Shown here: positions 44,751 to 54,109 of the stretch, piece after piece
How the letters are laid out: the number at the start of each line of letters is the position of its first letter
Position numbering within the stretch: the first letter of the stretch is position 1
Assembly: GCA_903870685.1 (NCBI GenBank)
Contig: CAIQDX010000087.1
Span: forward strand, 1 to 64,000
From: an uncultured Chitinophagaceae bacterium
GTDB lineage: Bacteria > Bacteroidota > Bacteroidia > Chitinophagales > Chitinophagaceae
Reading direction: 5' to 3'
DNA: 64,000 nt
Notes under the pieces: generated by a model
Told to the model about the DNA's origin: nothing
The model's database searches: none
The model's input: the letters and a program-made list of their open reading frames with translations, nothing else
Made by a program: the position numbers and the translations under genes

Positions 44751-46778
44751 TTATACTATTTCCTGTGATTTACGAACTCTGTTTCTAACCAAAAAGAAAG
44801 CAAGTAATACCAATCCCAATAAAATAATTAACAATAAGTATTTATAATTTTCCCAGAAGATGGCTAATTTATTTTTATCACCCTTGTAAGAAACAGAATT
44901 AGAGTCTTCCGGCATTTTAAAGAAATATTTACTAATACCATTACTGTTTGCAATTAAAACATTGCTCTCAATTTCTGTTAACTGTGTACTTAAATTTTTA
45001 ATTACACTTTCAAACGCATCTTTATGACTACTGTCGCCCAATGATGTTATCAATAAAACTGTATTTGATTTTTCTCTGAAAATTTGAGCCATGCCACTGT
45101 TTGAAAAATCGTTTATAGAATACGCCAATGAATTTTTGCTGTCTTTATATAATTGAAAATCTCTATCGTATTGAACAGGTAAATTGGTAAAATTCTTTAC
45201 GAAAGGATCATTCTTTTGTAAAAGAGCAATCAAATTAAATCCGCGCAGATCATCTAAAGTAGTTTTATCAGCGGCAACCAATTGAGGAATGATTAGTTTG
45301 TTGAAATCGTTTTTAATAGGCGCGTTTAATTGATACAATATTTCTCCTACAGAAGAAACAACATTAGAACCAAATAAAGTAGGTGATACAACTATTTTAG
45401 AAGGATTTTTTCTAAACTCTGCCGGGAAATTAAAGAAGCTGTAAAACTTATTTTCTCTTTCACCACTAAAAGTTAATGTAGAACTTTTTACGTTTACGAA
45501 TGCAAAGAAATTACTGAATCCATCCTTACAAATATTGGTACCCGGATGAAACCTGAATTCAACTTCTAAAGAATTAAATTTACTTAACAGGTATGGTTTA
45601 AGATCAATATCATCAATGAAATTTGTTCTGTCCATCAATGATGCATTGAAAATTAAATTTTGATTTAGATAAATATTTAAGAAGCCTCTGTCATCAGGTT
45701 TCAAAACAGAAAAATAACTTTCTAGATGAAATGTAAGTCGATTAGGAATTGCATTAAATTCACTTAATGAGAAATTATATTTTTGTCTTAATCCGCCAAT
45801 ACCTTCCATTAAAACTGGCGATCCACCAATCTCTTCTAAAGCAGTAATTAAAGGAGAGGGATTATCAACAGAAACATTACTAGGCACTCCTTCATTAATT
45901 AACATTCTATCGGAAAATGCACTACTTAATCTTTTATTACTTGCTAAAGTGTTGATCGCTTTTCTATATCCTGTTGCATCAGCGCCGGTAACAACCAATA
46001 CCAATTTTGAAACAAATCCAGTATTAACCCTTGCCATCTGTATTAAACCCTGACCAGCACCCAAAGATTGAATTACTTGTTTTACGGCTATCGGTAATTT
46101 ATCTGCAACACCAGTTATAATGCCACTTGGAACTGTATCCTGACCATAGGTTCCTGTATATATTTGTTGAGTAGGAGTATTTTGTTTTAATAAAGTATAT
46201 AATATTCCTCCGCAAGTCAAATCATCAAGGTCTGCATTGGAAGGAGTATAAACAGAATTAAATTCCTGTATCCATTCTTTAATGCTGCGCTTATAAGAAA
46301 ATAGACCATTATTATTTAATGACAAATAAGATGAATTTTTAACTGCAATCCAACAAGCAGGATTATCAACATCTTTACAATATTCATCTCCTATACTCAT
46401 CTTTGCAGATACTTTTAATTTTACGAATCGAGCATCAGGTTGTAAATATTTCCTGTTCATCGGAACAACAATCGTAAACATTGTATCAACCGGAGACGCA
46501 ATAATTCTTTGAGTAAATACGGGTTCATCCTTTAGATAAACGATCACCATCGAATTATTTGGATTCAATACCTGTGAAGCACGAATATTAATTACAATTT
46601 TCGTCTGATCAACATTATCATCAGGTTTTATTTTTAAAAAGTAGCTAAGCGAACCGGTAATACCAACAATAGATTCATCATCATATCCCATTGATTCGAA
46701 CGAGCGCTGGGATTGAGAAAACACAGTGCCAATACAGCTTAGCAATGCAATCAAAAAAAGAAAAGATTTAGATTTCAT
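44751..46778 (-). CDS. BcsB-like periplasmic subunit of a polysaccharide synthase
   Basis: 675 aa, with signal peptide MKSKSFLFLIALLSCIGTVFSQ, a large periplasmic body and one C-terminal TM helix (about 644-667, YLLLIILLGLVLLAFFLV) with a short basic tail. BcsB-family features include ITGSLSYFLKIKPDDNVDQ, RASQVLNPNNSMVIVYLKDEPVFTQRI and the DEYCKDVDNPACWIAV segment, repeated in the second half as FHLESYFSVLKPDDRGFL. In cellulose synthase BcsB guides the nascent chain through the periplasm and activates BcsA through its TM helix. Here the adjacent catalytic partner is the GT2 at 42820, 62 bp away. Confidence 0.82.
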   Translation of the reverse strand: MKSKSFLFLIALLSCIGTVFSQSQRSFESMGYDDESIVGITGSLSYFLKIKPDDNVDQTKIVINIRASQVLNPNNSMVIVYLKDEPVFTQRIIASPVDTMFTIVVPMNRKYLQPDARFVKLKVSAKMSIGDEYCKDVDNPACWIAVKNSSYLSLNNNGLFSYKRSIKEWIQEFNSVYTPSNADLDDLTCGGILYTLLKQNTPTQQIYTGTYGQDTVPSGIITGVADKLPIAVKQVIQSLGAGQGLIQMARVNTGFVSKLVLVVTGADATGYRKAINTLASNKRLSSAFSDRMLINEGVPSNVSVDNPSPLITALEEIGGSPVLMEGIGGLRQKYNFSLSEFNAIPNRLTFHLESYFSVLKPDDRGFLNIYLNQNLIFNASLMDRTNFIDDIDLKPYLLSKFNSLEVEFRFHPGTNICKDGFSNFFAFVNVKSSTLTFSGERENKFYSFFNFPAEFRKNPSKIVVSPTLFGSNVVSSVGEILYQLNAPIKNDFNKLIIPQLVAADKTTLDDLRGFNLIALLQKNDPFVKNFTNLPVQYDRDFQLYKDSKNSLAYSINDFSNSGMAQIFREKSNTVLLITSLGDSSHKDAFESVIKNLSTQLTEIESNVLIANSNGISKYFFKMPEDSNSVSYKGDKNKLAIFWENYKYLLLIILLGLVLLAFFLVRNRVRKSQEIV

Positions 46779-46789
46779 GTTGTTTCAAT

Positions 46790-48166
46790 TTATAATTGGG
46801 TACAGGTAAATTCAATTCTATAAAAATTATGAGTGGTTTCACTACTGTTATAAGTAAATGTTCCACCCATGGTTTCAGTTAATTTTTTTGCAACCGAGAA
46901 TCCCATTTCCGAATCGTTTTGCACAGATTCTTTTAATGATCTGTATGGTTGTAATTTAGTAAACAGTTCATTCATCTTTGCAATTCCAACTAATTTGCCA
47001 ATATTAATTACTTCAATTACACATTTATCATTTTGGCGGTTGGTATGCACCGTTAATATAGATCCTGTTTCGGCATATTTAATTGCATTCGTCAATAATT
47101 TAAACAACACCTGACTAAGAAATAATTTATCTAAATAAACTATTATTGGTGATGCCGATAAATGCAATTGTAAATTTATTTGTCGTATTTGTGCTGCATC
47201 AGCTGTATCTAAAACTGCTTGTTCTACAAATGGGCTGATGTCGAATTTTTCTTGTGTAAATTGTACTTTCGCTTCATCCCTATCGGCCGATGCTGCAAGT
47301 TTTTCAGAGAGATAATTGAGTTTTTCGTTACCGGCACTAATGTAATTTAATATTTCTTTTTGCTCTACAGAAAGGTTATCTGATTTGTTTTTCAACAAGT
47401 CTAACGACATCTGAATAGAGCCTGTGAAATTTCTGAAATCATGCAACATTATATTAAGTGTGTTGTGACGATAATCGTTCAACACTTTTAATTTTCTATT
47501 GGCATCTTCAATAACATATTTTTGATCGCTTATTTTTTCATTCTGCTCCAGCATTCGGTTATTGGCTTCATCAATTAAAATATTTTTTGCAATTTCTCTT
47601 TTTAAGATGGAATGACGATTAAAGGCAATCAAACAAGAAAAAGCAGAAACAACAAAATAAACACCACCACCATGCGAGATCAGTAAATTGTATTTGTCAA
47701 ATCTTTCCTGAAATGAAAAAATTAGAATGATAATCGCATAAGTAAATAAACAAGTAATGATTGAATAAACCGGCGGCCAAAATATGGCGGTGTTGATTAA
47801 TAAAATAACTACAGAAAGAATTAGAAAGTAAGGCAACACAAAATTTATTGGTATCACACCGCAAAATATTGCGTGCATCAAAACATTAACTGCAATAAAC
47901 CACGTGACAGTTAATATATAATTCCACTCCTTTTTATTACCAAAAATGTAGATGATGTAAGAGATAATTGTAACTATTAATCTTACCAACATCATATCAA
48001 CCCAGGCAAATCGTACAAATAAAAAATCTAATAACCAAAATAGAGGTAGAGAAAATAAAACAGTCCACATAACCACATTCGAATAATAGACGCCTTTCTT
48101 ATTAAGTTCGCTCGCAAGCTCCTGTTTATTTATATTTACATAAGAAAATTTAAAATTGCTAGACAT
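46790..48166 (-). CDS. Membrane histidine kinase with atypical ATP lid
   Basis: 458 aa: six or seven TM helices (about 30-185), a coiled linker (about 195-232), then the kinase core. The H-box is LHDFRNFTGSIQ with His242; the N-box is LFKLLTNAIKYAE with Asn360. The G1 box is degenerate: the usual DxGxGI reads NIGKLVGI (388-395), and the second glycine box is SEMGFSVAKKL. It may therefore be a weak kinase, a phosphatase or a pure sensor. It is the first gene of the polysaccharide run, 11 bp before the BcsB-like gene; no response regulator is present in the window. Confidence 0.8.
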   Translation of the reverse strand: MSSNFKFSYVNINKQELASELNKKGVYYSNVVMWTVLFSLPLFWLLDFLFVRFAWVDMMLVRLIVTIISYIIYIFGNKKEWNYILTVTWFIAVNVLMHAIFCGVIPINFVLPYFLILSVVILLINTAIFWPPVYSIITCLFTYAIIILIFSFQERFDKYNLLISHGGGVYFVVSAFSCLIAFNRHSILKREIAKNILIDEANNRMLEQNEKISDQKYVIEDANRKLKVLNDYRHNTLNIMLHDFRNFTGSIQMSLDLLKNKSDNLSVEQKEILNYISAGNEKLNYLSEKLAASADRDEAKVQFTQEKFDISPFVEQAVLDTADAAQIRQINLQLHLSASPIIVYLDKLFLSQVLFKLLTNAIKYAETGSILTVHTNRQNDKCVIEVINIGKLVGIAKMNELFTKLQPYRSLKESVQNDSEMGFSVAKKLTETMGGTFTYNSSETTHNFYRIEFTCTQL

Positions 48167-48206
48167 ATCGGGTATTATGCAGTCCTGAAAATCAATTCTT
48201 TATTCT

Positions 48207-49307
48207 GTGAAAATATACATTAAAGTCATAAGAGTTTTAATATGGATAAATTTCTTCCTTTGGGTATCACTATCCACATTAAGTGCAAAACTTCAGGAAG
48301 ATAATTTAGGCGATATTAAAAAAAAATTAGGAGTCGGCATTAATATTTCTTTATTCGAACATTATTGGACATCTTCCGAACTTTTGTTGAAAGAAGATAT
48401 TACCCAAAAATTAAACAACATTTCCAAAGCCGGATTTAAAACTGTTCGCCTTCCAATAGCATTCGAATTTTTTTTAGCGCCTAATTCTTTCAATCTGCAA
48501 CCACAGATCATTAGCAAACTAAAAGAAATATATGCGGAATGTTCGTCAAAAAATTTAAACCTTATCATTACTTTTCATTATGGCAAACTCAATGACAGCA
48601 ATATTTACAGTGAAACAGAACGTATTTCATGGATTTGGAAACAGTTACAAAGGCAATTTAAAGGACAAGGATATTCATCACTTTTTTTCGAGTTGTATAA
48701 CGAACCTGTGATGAACGGTAATCTTTGGAAAAATACGATCACTGAGATTATTCAGAATTTGAGATATGAAGACAATGACCGAATTTATATTATTGGAGCA
48801 ACAAATTATAACAGTCTCGACCAATTAATTGAAATGGGAAAATTGCCCGACAATAAACTTTTTTACACTTTTCATTTTTATGAACCCTTTATTTTTACAC
48901 ATCAAGGAGCTGATTGGACTGAAAATAAAACTTTTGTTAGAGATCTTCCTTATCCATACAAAAAAAGCAAAATGCCGCTTGCAGTTCCAGAAAAAGGAAG
49001 TTCTGTTGAAAAAGATTTGAGCAAATATCCTCATGAAGCAACAAATGAATTCATTGCAGAACGTCTTAAAACTGTTGCTGCATTTTGTTTAAAAAATAAT
49101 ATGCCACTTATTTGTACCGAAACAGGTGTTATAAAACTTGCAGATGAAAAATATAGGAAACGTTATTTAGAAGATGTGATTTTTGATATGCATGATTTGG
49201 GAATTCAACCAATTTTGTGGGACTATGATGATAAATTTTCAATCAAAAAAAATGATGAAGAAATTGAAAAGTATTTACATAAGTGGTTGATGAAAATCAA
49301 AAATTAA
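48207..49307 (+). CDS. GH5 endo-glycanase, exported
   Basis: 366-aa glycoside hydrolase family 5 (cellulase-like) with an N-terminal hydrophobic segment (about 7-27) that is a signal or anchor. Catalytic residues are visible: acid/base Glu166 in LYNEPV and nucleophile Glu305 in TETG; also RLPIAFEFF with the conserved Arg, and TFHYGK, TFHFYEPF. It is divergent from the histidine kinase with a 40-bp shared upstream region. A glycanase beside a BcsB/GT2 pair plays the part BcsZ (GH8) has in cellulose operons: trimming or releasing the chain. This role is inferred from position. Confidence 0.86.
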   Translation: MKIYIKVIRVLIWINFFLWVSLSTLSAKLQEDNLGDIKKKLGVGINISLFEHYWTSSELLLKEDITQKLNNISKAGFKTVRLPIAFEFFLAPNSFNLQPQIISKLKEIYAECSSKNLNLIITFHYGKLNDSNIYSETERISWIWKQLQRQFKGQGYSSLFFELYNEPVMNGNLWKNTITEIIQNLRYEDNDRIYIIGATNYNSLDQLIEMGKLPDNKLFYTFHFYEPFIFTHQGADWTENKTFVRDLPYPYKKSKMPLAVPEKGSSVEKDLSKYPHEATNEFIAERLKTVAAFCLKNNMPLICTETGVIKLADEKYRKRYLEDVIFDMHDLGIQPILWDYDDKFSIKKNDEEIEKYLHKWLMKIKN

Positions 49308-49345
49308 TGTGCAACTTTAATAACTACAATCACTAATTTATTTAT

Positions 49346-50245
49346 ATGGATACAATTCTTTCTTTAATTAATGTCAGCAAAAATTATGGTCCTATAAAAG
49401 CATTGAACAATGTTTCGTTCGATGTACCGGAAGGTTCTGTGTTTGGAATATTGGGTCCAAATGGTAGTGGCAAAACCACAATGCTCAGTATCATTCTCGA
49501 TATTTTAAAACCAAATAGCGGTGGCTTTTCATGGTTTGGCGAATATGGCGGATCGCCTGAAAGCAGAAAACAAATTGGTTCACTTTTAGAAACGCCCAAT
49601 TTTTATCATTACTTATCTGCTGTTGATAATTTAAATATAACCCAAGCCATCAGCGGAAGAGGAACAAAAAAAGATATTGACGAAGTACTTGAGATTGTAA
49701 ATCTTACTCATCGCAAAAGAAGTAAATTCAGTACATATAGTTTGGGAATGAAACAACGCCTTGCAATTGCTGCTGCATTGTTAGGAACGCCAAAGGTTTT
49801 GGTTTTGGATGAGCCTGCAAATGGATTAGATCCTGAAGGAATTGCAGAGATAAGAAAATTAATAAAACAATTGGCCGACCGTGGTGTAACCATTATCATG
49901 GCAAGCCATTTATTGGATGAAGTTGAGAAAGTTTGTACACATGTTGCTATCTTAAAAAAAGGAACATTATTAACTGCAGGTAATGTTGATGAAGTTTTAG
50001 TAAATGAAGATATTATTGAGATCGCATCGTCAAATATGGAGGCATTAAAAACAGCATTCGAAAATTATAAAGGTGTTACCAACTTAAAATTAGATGGAAA
50101 AACGGTACATCTTTTCTTTCCTGCGGGAACAGCAGATATTGAAGAAGTAAATCGTTTTTGTTTTCAACAAGGCATTACGTTAAATCATCTAACCATGAAA
50201 CGTAAAAGTTTGGAGACTAAATTCTTTGAATTAACTAATAACTAA
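49346..50245 (+). CDS. ABC exporter ATP-binding protein
   Basis: 299-aa ATPase with Walker A GPNGSGKTT (about 37-45), signature YSLGMKQRLAIAAAL, Walker B VLVLDEPANGLDPEGI and the switch His in ASHLLDEVEKV. The C-terminal ~85 residues form the extension typical of ABC-2 type exporter ATPases. It pairs with the permease 16 bp downstream. The substrate is unknown. Confidence 0.93.
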   Translation: MDTILSLINVSKNYGPIKALNNVSFDVPEGSVFGILGPNGSGKTTMLSIILDILKPNSGGFSWFGEYGGSPESRKQIGSLLETPNFYHYLSAVDNLNITQAISGRGTKKDIDEVLEIVNLTHRKRSKFSTYSLGMKQRLAIAAALLGTPKVLVLDEPANGLDPEGIAEIRKLIKQLADRGVTIIMASHLLDEVEKVCTHVAILKKGTLLTAGNVDEVLVNEDIIEIASSNMEALKTAFENYKGVTNLKLDGKTVHLFFPAGTADIEEVNRFCFQQGITLNHLTMKRKSLETKFFELTNN

Positions 50246-50261
50246 TCACACAAATAATTAT

Positions 50262-51089
50262 ATGCAATCACTTATAAAAATAGAATGGCTTAAAATAAAA
50301 AAGTATCCGGCGTTTTGGTGGATGCTTGTTATTGTTGCATTAACGTATCCCGGCATTAATTACATGTTTCATCATGTTTATGAAAGTGTGATTAATAGAA
50401 AAGATATGGCAGGTAATGTTGCAAAATTTTTATTGGGTAATCCATTTTCTTTCCCTGATGCATGGCATTCGGTTGCATATTTTTCTTCATTCTTTGTAAT
50501 CGTTCCTGCATTATTAATCATTATGTTGGTGAGTAATGAATACACTTATAAAACCAATCGTCAAAATATCATAGATGGTTGGAGTCGCAGTCAGTTTATT
50601 CATGCAAAAATGATCGATGTTTTTATCATCAGCTTTATTGTTACACTTTCTTTCACCATTGTTGCTGCGGTATTTGGATTTTATTATTCCGATGCTGTAC
50701 GTGTAACTCGCTGGGCCGAGGAACTGCAATACATTCCATTATTTTTTCTGCAAACATTCGCGCAATTAAGTTGGGCTTTTTTATTAGCCTATTTAATTAA
50801 ACGTGCATTCATTGCCTTGGGTATATTTGTTTTCTATTCTTTGATCATAGAGAATATTGCAAAGACTTATTTCAAATTTAAGGAATGGAATGCCCGTGAA
50901 TTTTTTCCTTTCGAAATTTCTAACCGCCTTTTACCAATGCCTAATTTTTTAGGAAAAATAGATGCAGCTTCAAATGAAGCATACAAAAAAACATTGGTAG
51001 AAATTAACTGGCATATTCTTTACACATTGATTTTAACTTCGGCTATCTGGTGGTTATGTTATGCGATAAATAAGAAAAGAGATTTATAA
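50262..51089 (+). CDS. ABC-2-type exporter permease
   Basis: 275 aa with six hydrophobic segments and the NEYTYKTNRQNIIDGWSRSQFIHAKM loop characteristic of ABC-2 permeases that partner EcsA/BcrA-type ATPases. It forms an exporter with the preceding ATPase gene. The substrate is not readable. The gap after it contains a dispersed repeat. Confidence 0.87.
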   Translation: MQSLIKIEWLKIKKYPAFWWMLVIVALTYPGINYMFHHVYESVINRKDMAGNVAKFLLGNPFSFPDAWHSVAYFSSFFVIVPALLIIMLVSNEYTYKTNRQNIIDGWSRSQFIHAKMIDVFIISFIVTLSFTIVAAVFGFYYSDAVRVTRWAEELQYIPLFFLQTFAQLSWAFLLAYLIKRAFIALGIFVFYSLIIENIAKTYFKFKEWNAREFFPFEISNRLLPMPNFLGKIDAASNEAYKKTLVEINWHILYTLILTSAIWWLCYAINKKRDL

Positions 51090-51146
51090 ATATTGTGAAC
51101 ATTGTTATGTTAGTTGTTTGATTTTTGTGATGACAAGTGATATGGT

Positions 51147-51166
51147 GTAGAAGTGTGCGACGCAAC
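51147..51166 (-). repeat. GTTGCGTCGCAC repeat, copy 10 (single arm)
   Basis: Reading minus: GTTGCGTCGCACACTTCTAC with the full flank ttttgttaccggcaaaag...tttatggcatctttg. It is one of the best-preserved long forms. It lies between the ABC permease and first M16 gene. Confidence 0.9.
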
Positions 51167-51242
51167 CAAAGATGCCATAAAAAACTTTTGCCGGTAACAA
51201 AAAAATATTTCTAATAATTTTTACTCACCAAAAAAATAAAAA

Positions 51243-52604
51243 ATGAAAGTCAACAGAATCTTGTTAGTGCTTTTAATTTTTCCATTCATATCAAAAGCAC
51301 AACCACGTTTGCCCGAAGGATATTTTTGGCAAAAGTTCAGCAACGGTTTAGAGGTTGTTGTAATTGAAAATAATAAAGTGCCATTAGCAACCATTGAGAT
51401 TGCTGTAAAAAATGGCGCATACACCGAAGGGCCTGAATATAGTGGCTTGTCGCACTTGTTCGAACACATGTTTTTTAAGGCAAACAAAGATTATCCAACG
51501 CAAGAAAAATTATTAAAACGTACGCAGGAATTAGGTGCGTATTGGAACGGAACAACCGATGTTGAAAGAGTAAATTATTTTTTCACATTTGATAAAGACA
51601 GTTTAAAGGCAGGCTTGAAATTTATTAATGCCGCTATTCGTTTTCCTATTTACAAAACGGAAGATATGCAAAAAGAAAGACCTGTTGTTGATGGTGAATT
51701 TCAGAGAGCAGAAAGTGATCCGGGTTTTTTATTATGGTATGAAAGTCAGAAAAAATTATGGGGTGATTTAGTTACTCGCAAAAATGCAATCGGCGATCAT
51801 GATGTTATTAATACAGCAACGCCTGAAAAAATGATGATCATAAAAAATAAATATTATCATCCTAATAATTCTGTACTTGTTATTTGTGGTGATGTAAAGC
51901 ATGAACAAGCATTTGCTTATGCGCATTCTATTTTTGATGATTGGGCACACAGTGGATTTAATCCGCATGAAAAATATCCTATACCGGAATTTACAGCATT
52001 AAAATCTACAGAATATTTTATTAATGAATCTACTATTGCACAAACACCTTATTCAATGTATTGGTGGCATGGACCCGATTTTAGAAACGATTCCGCAGGC
52101 ATGATTGCAGCTGATGTTTTCTCTACCATTTTAGGATTGAATTCTTCTAAATGGCAGCAGGCATTAATTGATAAGGGATTGGCAACCGTTGCCGGAATAA
52201 ATTATGAAACCAGAAAATATGTTGGCCCGATAAATATTTTTGTAGTTCCTAACCCAACAAAACTCAAAGAATGTAATGCAGAGATTTTGCATCAAATTAA
52301 TTTATGGCAGCAAGATGATTATTTTACTGACGAGCAATTAGAAAATGCAAAACAAATTTTGCGTCGTAACAATATTAGAAATTTAGAAAAACCATCTTCA
52401 TTACCAAGTCAACTAACATATCAATGGTGTAGCACTTCATATGAATTTTATACAGATTACACCAACAACTGTTTAAAAGTTACAAGAGAAGATATTAAAA
52501 AATATATTGCCCGATACATTACCGGAAAGCCTTACGTGGCAGGCATTGTCATCAATCCTGAAATGAATAAGGCTGCAAATGTTTCAGAATTTTTTAAACC
52601 ATAA
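51243..52604 (+). CDS. Secreted M16 zinc peptidase (active subunit)
   Basis: 453-aa insulinase-type peptidase with signal peptide (MKVNRILLVLLIFPFISKAQ). The inverted zinc motif HLFEH (His71, Glu74, His75) is intact, and the downstream ERPVVDGEFQRAESDP region supplies the third zinc ligand. The neighbouring gene, 25 bp on, encodes a homologue without the motif, the arrangement of heterodimeric M16B peptidases. Probably periplasmic; the substrate is unknown. Confidence 0.9.
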   Translation: MKVNRILLVLLIFPFISKAQPRLPEGYFWQKFSNGLEVVVIENNKVPLATIEIAVKNGAYTEGPEYSGLSHLFEHMFFKANKDYPTQEKLLKRTQELGAYWNGTTDVERVNYFFTFDKDSLKAGLKFINAAIRFPIYKTEDMQKERPVVDGEFQRAESDPGFLLWYESQKKLWGDLVTRKNAIGDHDVINTATPEKMMIIKNKYYHPNNSVLVICGDVKHEQAFAYAHSIFDDWAHSGFNPHEKYPIPEFTALKSTEYFINESTIAQTPYSMYWWHGPDFRNDSAGMIAADVFSTILGLNSSKWQQALIDKGLATVAGINYETRKYVGPINIFVVPNPTKLKECNAEILHQINLWQQDDYFTDEQLENAKQILRRNNIRNLEKPSSLPSQLTYQWCSTSYEFYTDYTNNCLKVTREDIKKYIARYITGKPYVAGIVINPEMNKAANVSEFFKP

Positions 52605-52629
52605 TTCTACATTTTAAACTTTTCGATAT

Positions 52630-54000
52630 ATGCAACACATAAAATCATTTTTTCAAAAAATAATTCTCTCGTTGTTATTTTTCTTAACAACCGAATTAAT
52701 ATATGCACAAATTAAACCTGCCTACGAATTAAATATTAATGGTGTGAAAGTTATTGTACAGCCAAGTGGAAATGAAATTGTAGAAATACAAACTTTAATT
52801 AAAGGTGGTGTGCAAAATTATGCAGCAAATAAAGCAGGCATCGAAAGTCTTGCCATGAGTGCATTGACCGAATGTGGTACAGCTAAAGATGATAAAAATA
52901 GTTTTAAAAATAAGTTAGATAAAGTTAGTGCCCAGGTTTATGGTATTACAGGAATGAATTATGCAACATTTACTATGAATTGCATTAAAAGTGATTTCGA
53001 AACTGTTTGGCCATTGTATATAGATGCATTAACAACACCGGTTTTTGATGCAAAAGAATTTGATCGTATTAAACAAGATGCCATCAATAGTTTAAAAGCG
53101 CAAGCTTCACAACCCGATTATGCCATCAGCAAATTAGCGAAGCAAACTGCTTTTGCAGGAAAAAATTATGCAAAATCTCCTGAAGGAACAGAAGAAATTG
53201 TAAACGGATTAACTGTTGCTGAAACAAAGAATTATTACAAATCTATTTTAACCAGGTCAAGATTATTAATTGTAATAGTTGGTGAATTAGATAAGGCAAC
53301 CATTGAAAATAAAATTAAAAGCTTGTTGGCTACAATCCCCGCAGGACAACCATTCATACTGAAAAAAGAATTGTACGCGCCAACACAAAATACTTTTAAA
53401 CAAGAGAAAAAAGATTTGGCTACAAATTATATTCAAGCAGTTACCGGCGGACCATTGCCCGGCACAGCCGATTTCAATGCATTCAAATTAGCCATGAGCA
53501 TTTTTTATGATCGTCATTTTTTAGAAATAAGAACTAACAATGGTTTATCGTATGCACCTCAAACTTATTTCGATGGTGGTGCTTCGCCATCTGCTAACAT
53601 TGTTGTTTCTACTACCGATCCAAATAAATACATCACCGTTTTAAATAAATTAATAAATAAAACAAAGAAGGAAGGTTTTAAAGAAGATGAAGTCAAAAAT
53701 ATGAAAACTACTTTTTTAACAGGATTCTTTTACAAGCAGGAAACCAATGGTGCGCAAGCATCTTCTCTTGCTGCCAACGAAGTTTTGCATAACAATTGGC
53801 ATCGTTCCTTAACATTAAATAACGATATCAAAAAAGTTACAGCAGCCGATCTTAACAAAGTATTCAATAAATATATTACCAATTTAACTTGGGTATATCA
53901 GGGCGATCCAACAAAAGTTAATCCTGAATTATTTAAACAAAAGATCGATCAGAAAGAAAAATTACCTCAATCAAAATTGATCCAAAATAAAAAGGATTAG
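52630..54000 (+). CDS. Secreted M16 family protein, non-catalytic subunit
   Basis: 456 aa, signal peptide ending near IYAQ. It shares the M16 fold (ETKNYYKSILTRSRLLIVIVGEL; TGGPLPGTADFNAFKLAMSIFYDRHFLEIRTNNGLSYAP), but at the zinc site it reads GIESLAMSALTECGT in place of HxxEH, so it cannot bind zinc there. The RTNNGLSYAP element is the substrate-shaping R/Y pair that in M16B enzymes is contributed by the inactive partner. It presumably pairs with the preceding peptidase. Confidence 0.87.
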   Translation: MQHIKSFFQKIILSLLFFLTTELIYAQIKPAYELNINGVKVIVQPSGNEIVEIQTLIKGGVQNYAANKAGIESLAMSALTECGTAKDDKNSFKNKLDKVSAQVYGITGMNYATFTMNCIKSDFETVWPLYIDALTTPVFDAKEFDRIKQDAINSLKAQASQPDYAISKLAKQTAFAGKNYAKSPEGTEEIVNGLTVAETKNYYKSILTRSRLLIVIVGELDKATIENKIKSLLATIPAGQPFILKKELYAPTQNTFKQEKKDLATNYIQAVTGGPLPGTADFNAFKLAMSIFYDRHFLEIRTNNGLSYAPQTYFDGGASPSANIVVSTTDPNKYITVLNKLINKTKKEGFKEDEVKNMKTTFLTGFFYKQETNGAQASSLAANEVLHNNWHRSLTLNNDIKKVTAADLNKVFNKYITNLTWVYQGDPTKVNPELFKQKIDQKEKLPQSKLIQNKKD

Positions 54001-54032
54001 GTAACCGGCGATAGCATTTCATGGCATCTTTC

Positions 54033-54052
54033 CTTGCGTCGCACACTTGTAC
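54033..54052 (+). repeat. GTTGCGTCGCAC repeat, copy 11 (long form)
   Basis: CTTGCGTCGCACACTTGTAC preceded by accggcgatagcatttcatggcatcttt, the clearest example of the flank on the plus strand. It lies in the convergent gap after the M16 pair, followed by a separate terminator. Confidence 0.9.
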
Positions 54053-54072
54053 AGCATACCATTTTTCATCTT

Positions 54073-54109
54073 AAATAAAACCGAATTCATCATTTGGTTT
54101 TATTTTTTT
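54073..54109. terminator. Terminator between M16 pair and SDR gene
   Basis: AAATAAAACCGAAT pairs with ATTTGGTTTTATTT (14 bp, one G-U) around TCATC, followed by T4. It serves convergent genes and is independent of the neighbouring repeat. Confidence 0.9.

Noticed and set aside
41242-49307. Canonical cellulose (bcsABCZ) operon
   Set aside because: The GT2 lacks PilZ, and BcsC and GH8 BcsZ are absent; only the BcsB-like protein is shared.
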